A stretch of DNA of 6,396 nucleotides, taken from positions 1 through 6,396 of the forward strand of contig JBGOUV010000390.1 in the NCBI GenBank assembly GCA_041477815.1, in the 5' to 3' direction. The stretch comes from JBGOUV01 sp041477815 (lineage in GTDB: Bacteria; Acidobacteriota; Terriglobia; Bryobacterales; JACQDG01). The notes under the pieces were generated by a model. The model had not been told where the DNA came from. It saw nothing but the letters and a program-made list of their open reading frames with translations, and did no database searches. The position numbers and the translations under genes were made by a program. Shown here piece by piece: positions 5,498 through 6,396 of the stretch; position 1 is the first letter of the stretch; the number at the start of each line of letters is the position of its first letter.

Positions 5498-5525
5498 CTT
5501 GTTCTACTTATTTCCTGACACACCC
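5496..5525 (-). repeat. Right terminal inverted repeat of the ISAzo13-type element
   Basis: Read inward from 5525 on the minus strand it starts GGGTGTGTCAGG, pairing with the left repeat at 24 of 30 positions. It supplies the spurious last codons (G-V-S-G-N-K, then TAG at 5504-5506) of the interrupted IS256 frame. Confidence 0.8.
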
Positions 5526-6388
5526 TTAGGCAGCTCCTTCATGACGTTTTCCAGCTTGTGATTGCGGCAGCGCTGCACGGGTTGATCCTCGCCGAACACT
5601 TCTTCGATGGCTGCTCGCAAAGCCTTGGCGCCATCGATCACGAACAGGTACTGGCGGTCCGTCGGCAGACCCCGGTCGCGGAGGCCCCTGAGCAGGGCTT
5701 TGACCGCGGCGGCGTTTTCGGTGGCGCCGGCCTCGATACCGAGGATGTGCTTGTGGCCCTCCCGATCCACGCCCACCGCGCTGAGAACGTGGTGCGCGGC
5801 GAAACGTTGGCCATCGATGTAAATCACCAGAATCTCGACTTTATCCCAGCGCCGCTCCAGCAATTGCTGCAGTTGTTCGACGCTGGCTTCGATGGCTTGC
5901 CGGCTGATGGCGCTCTTGGACACGCCCACGGTGGCCGCCATCTGCGGCAAGACTTCCTGATATTCGCGCGTGGAAACGCCGCGCAGCAGCGCGCCCAGCA
6001 TATACTGGCTGGCTCCGCGATCCTGGCGTAGCGCTTCGTAGGCCGGAATCTTCACCTCGCCTGCGGTTTTGTGCCGCACCCGGGGCCGCATTACTTTGAC
6101 CTTGCGATCCGCCAGTTGGATGCGGCCCGGCTGCGATCCGTGATGACGGATCTCGCCCTTGGCTTTGCCTGGGGTGCGTGGTCCCGCCAGCTGTTCGGCG
6201 CTCAGCACCAGGATCGCCTCCAGGGAGTGAACTTGAATTTCGTGCAGCACGGTCTCGACGACCTGGCTGGCGCTTTGGATCAGATGGACGATGGGAAGCA
6301 GAATCTGTCCGTTGCTTTGGCAGAACTGCTCGATGACGTTAGCGGATTCGCTCGCAGCGCGAGTCACAATATGGTACATTTTCTTCAC
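5504..6388 (-). pseudogene. IS256/mutator-family transposase, N-terminal part, interrupted
   Basis: These 294 codons encode the N-terminal two thirds of an IS256-family (mutator-type) transposase. Typical segments are YHIVTRAASESANVIEQF (5-22), RTPGKAKGEI (71-80), ALLRGVSTREYQEVLP (133-148), and the catalytic core with Asp192 in VIYIDGQRF and Asp252 in FVIDGAKAL, followed by the conserved CRNH (274-277). The frame is cut after MKELPK (288) by the ISAzo13-type insertion and runs six foreign codons to a stop in that element's terminal repeat. The third catalytic residue (Glu) is lost. The start is GTG at 6388 or, equally likely, ATG at 6379; the frame stays open to the window edge, and upstream IS256 sequence and its terminal repeat lie outside. 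It is not expected to be active. Confidence 0.85.
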
Positions 6389-6396
6389 GGCGGTTG

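Larger units (their letters stand above)
4951..5525 (-). mobile_element. Internally deleted ISAzo13-family insertion element
   Basis: This is a ~575-bp element with both ends intact: terminal inverted repeats matching at 24 of 30 positions, GG at each outer end, and short direct repeats outside. Between them is a transposase gene on the minus strand that has lost its catalytic middle, against about 1.25-2.2 kb for full ISAzo13-family elements. It cannot move by itself but could be mobilised by a related transposase, so it is MITE-like. It sits inside an IS256-family transposase gene, and removing it rejoins that frame exactly. Boundaries are uncertain by 1-2 bp because CCTTAGG occurs at both edges. 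Confidence 0.8.

Noticed and set aside
1..6396. CRISPR array, tRNA, rRNA or riboswitch
   Set aside because: I see no regularly spaced direct repeats, no cloverleaf-like segment and no known aptamer core.

Overview
The window is GC-rich bacterial DNA. The gene content suggests a soil Acidobacteriota, possibly of the Solibacter/Bryobacterales type: a large secreted CehA/McbA-type hydrolase, small secreted enzymes, a PQQ-dehydrogenase remnant, a long GC-rich palindromic repeat and layered transposon debris. This placement is inference from style and family content; no marker gene is present.

Layout. Positions 1-130 hold no gene but contain a 30-bp imperfect inverted repeat (39-114). Positions 131-2341 (minus) encode a secreted PHP/CehA-McbA-family metallohydrolase. 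A 40-bp divergent spacer with overlapping candidate -10 boxes separates it from a plus-strand alpha/beta hydrolase (2382-3287). A small secreted cupin (3363-3818) follows and appears to have its own promoter. After a gap with a compound hairpin comes a DUF1877 (YfbM-like) protein (4025-4744).

The right third (4728-6396) is a graveyard of mobile and broken genes, all coding on the minus strand. It contains the last ~45 codons of a PQQ-dependent quinoprotein dehydrogenase. Next to this lies an IS256/mutator-family transposase gene truncated at its 3' end. Nested inside that gene, at a Pro-Lys codon pair, is an internally deleted ISAzo13-family element of about 575 bp. It keeps both terminal inverted repeats, the N-terminal helix-turn-helix part and the last ~20 codons of its transposase, but has lost the DDE core. 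Excising it in silico restores the IS256 reading frame exactly (PK|EQQQQ), so the order of events can be read directly: PQQ gene truncation and IS256 arrival, then ISAzo13 insertion. Whether the ISAzo13 internal deletion came before or after insertion is unknown.

The left two thirds look like ordinary accessory metabolism. The three exported proteins (CehA-like, esterase-like, cupin) sit together but have no obvious shared pathway. I see no defence system, CRISPR array, RNA gene or clearly new multi-gene system. The most informative content is the nested IS scar and some small regulatory arrangements: a divergent overlapping promoter, and an 8-codon upstream ORF overlapping the cupin start.
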